Assembly: GCF_014904815.1 (NCBI RefSeq)
Contig: NZ_JACZFR010000011.1
Coordinates: 20,383 to 84,382, forward strand
Origin: Microbulbifer taiwanensis
GTDB lineage: Bacteria; Pseudomonadota; Gammaproteobacteria; Pseudomonadales; Cellvibrionaceae
Direction of reading: 5' to 3'
DNA length: 64,000 bases
The translations under genes were made by a program, and so were the position numbers. Positions 63,980 to 64,000 of this stretch are shown here, in pieces. Position 1 is the first letter of the stretch. Every line of letters starts with the position of its first letter. The notes under the pieces were generated by a model. It saw only the letters and a list, made by a program, of their open reading frames with translations, was not told the DNA's origin and searched no databases.

Positions 63980-64000
63980 CTGTCTCGATACTCGAGACAG
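63980..64000. repeat. Perfect palindromic hairpin at the right edge
   Basis: CTGTCTCGA (63980-63988), TAC, TCGAGACAG (63992-64000) is a perfect 9-bp inverted repeat ending exactly at the window edge, so it may be part of a longer element. Function unknown. Confidence 0.5.

Overview
The window is a GC-rich chromosomal segment of a gammaproteobacterium. The syntenies amiC-mutL-miaA-hfq-hflX-hflK-hflC-hisZ-purA, mrcA/pilMNOPQ-aroK-aroB-gltB-gltD-hemE, and orn/queG/nnrD/tsaE with rsgA and psd are typical of Pseudomonas and Cellvibrio/Microbulbifer relatives. A marine Cellvibrionales genus such as Microbulbifer is my best guess, but this rests on gene order and protein style, not on a database match.

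Positions 1-22000 hold most of a type VI secretion system (T6SS). On the minus strand, in transcription order, are an IS200/RAYT-like gene, a TssB-TssC fusion-like gene, tagH (FHA), tssJ, tssK, tssL, tssM, tagF, an unrecognised gene, tssA, tssB, tssC, a second full-length tssC paralogue and the start of tssE, which is cut by the window edge. Divergently on the plus strand are the phosphatase pppA and a large Rhs protein without a recognisable toxin tail. TssF, TssG, ClpV, Hcp, VgrG and the kinase PpkA are not in view and may lie to the left. The cluster therefore encodes the membrane complex (TssJLM), most of the baseplate and sheath, and a TagF/TagH/PppA regulatory set.

Positions 22000-27000 carry single genes: an AstE/AspA-type metallohydrolase, an MltB-like lytic transglycosylase, a hemolysin III family membrane protein and a RecQ-family helicase.

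Positions 27100-40200 (minus strand) are the conserved housekeeping block from nnrD through tsaE, amiC, mutL, miaA, hfq, hflX, hflK and hflC to hisZ and purA. Several genes overlap by 1-4 bases. A heptanucleotide-based palindrome is embedded in the 5' end of miaA. On the other side of a divergent promoter region lie queG, orn, rsgA, a tandem rhodanese and psd, followed by an MFS transporter remnant and a degenerate HD-GYP protein.

Positions 46900-61100 (minus strand) carry pilMNOPQ (type IV pilus inner-membrane assembly proteins and secretin), aroK, aroB, gltB, gltD and hemE. mrcA (PBP1A) is divergent from pilM and ends at a strong terminator near the right edge.

The least ordinary part is the T6SS. 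It has three sheath-related proteins besides TssB. Its first minus-strand gene is an HUH transposase relative whose HxH metal motif is lost, placed 2 bases upstream of the TssB-TssC fusion gene, which suggests domestication into the secretion locus.
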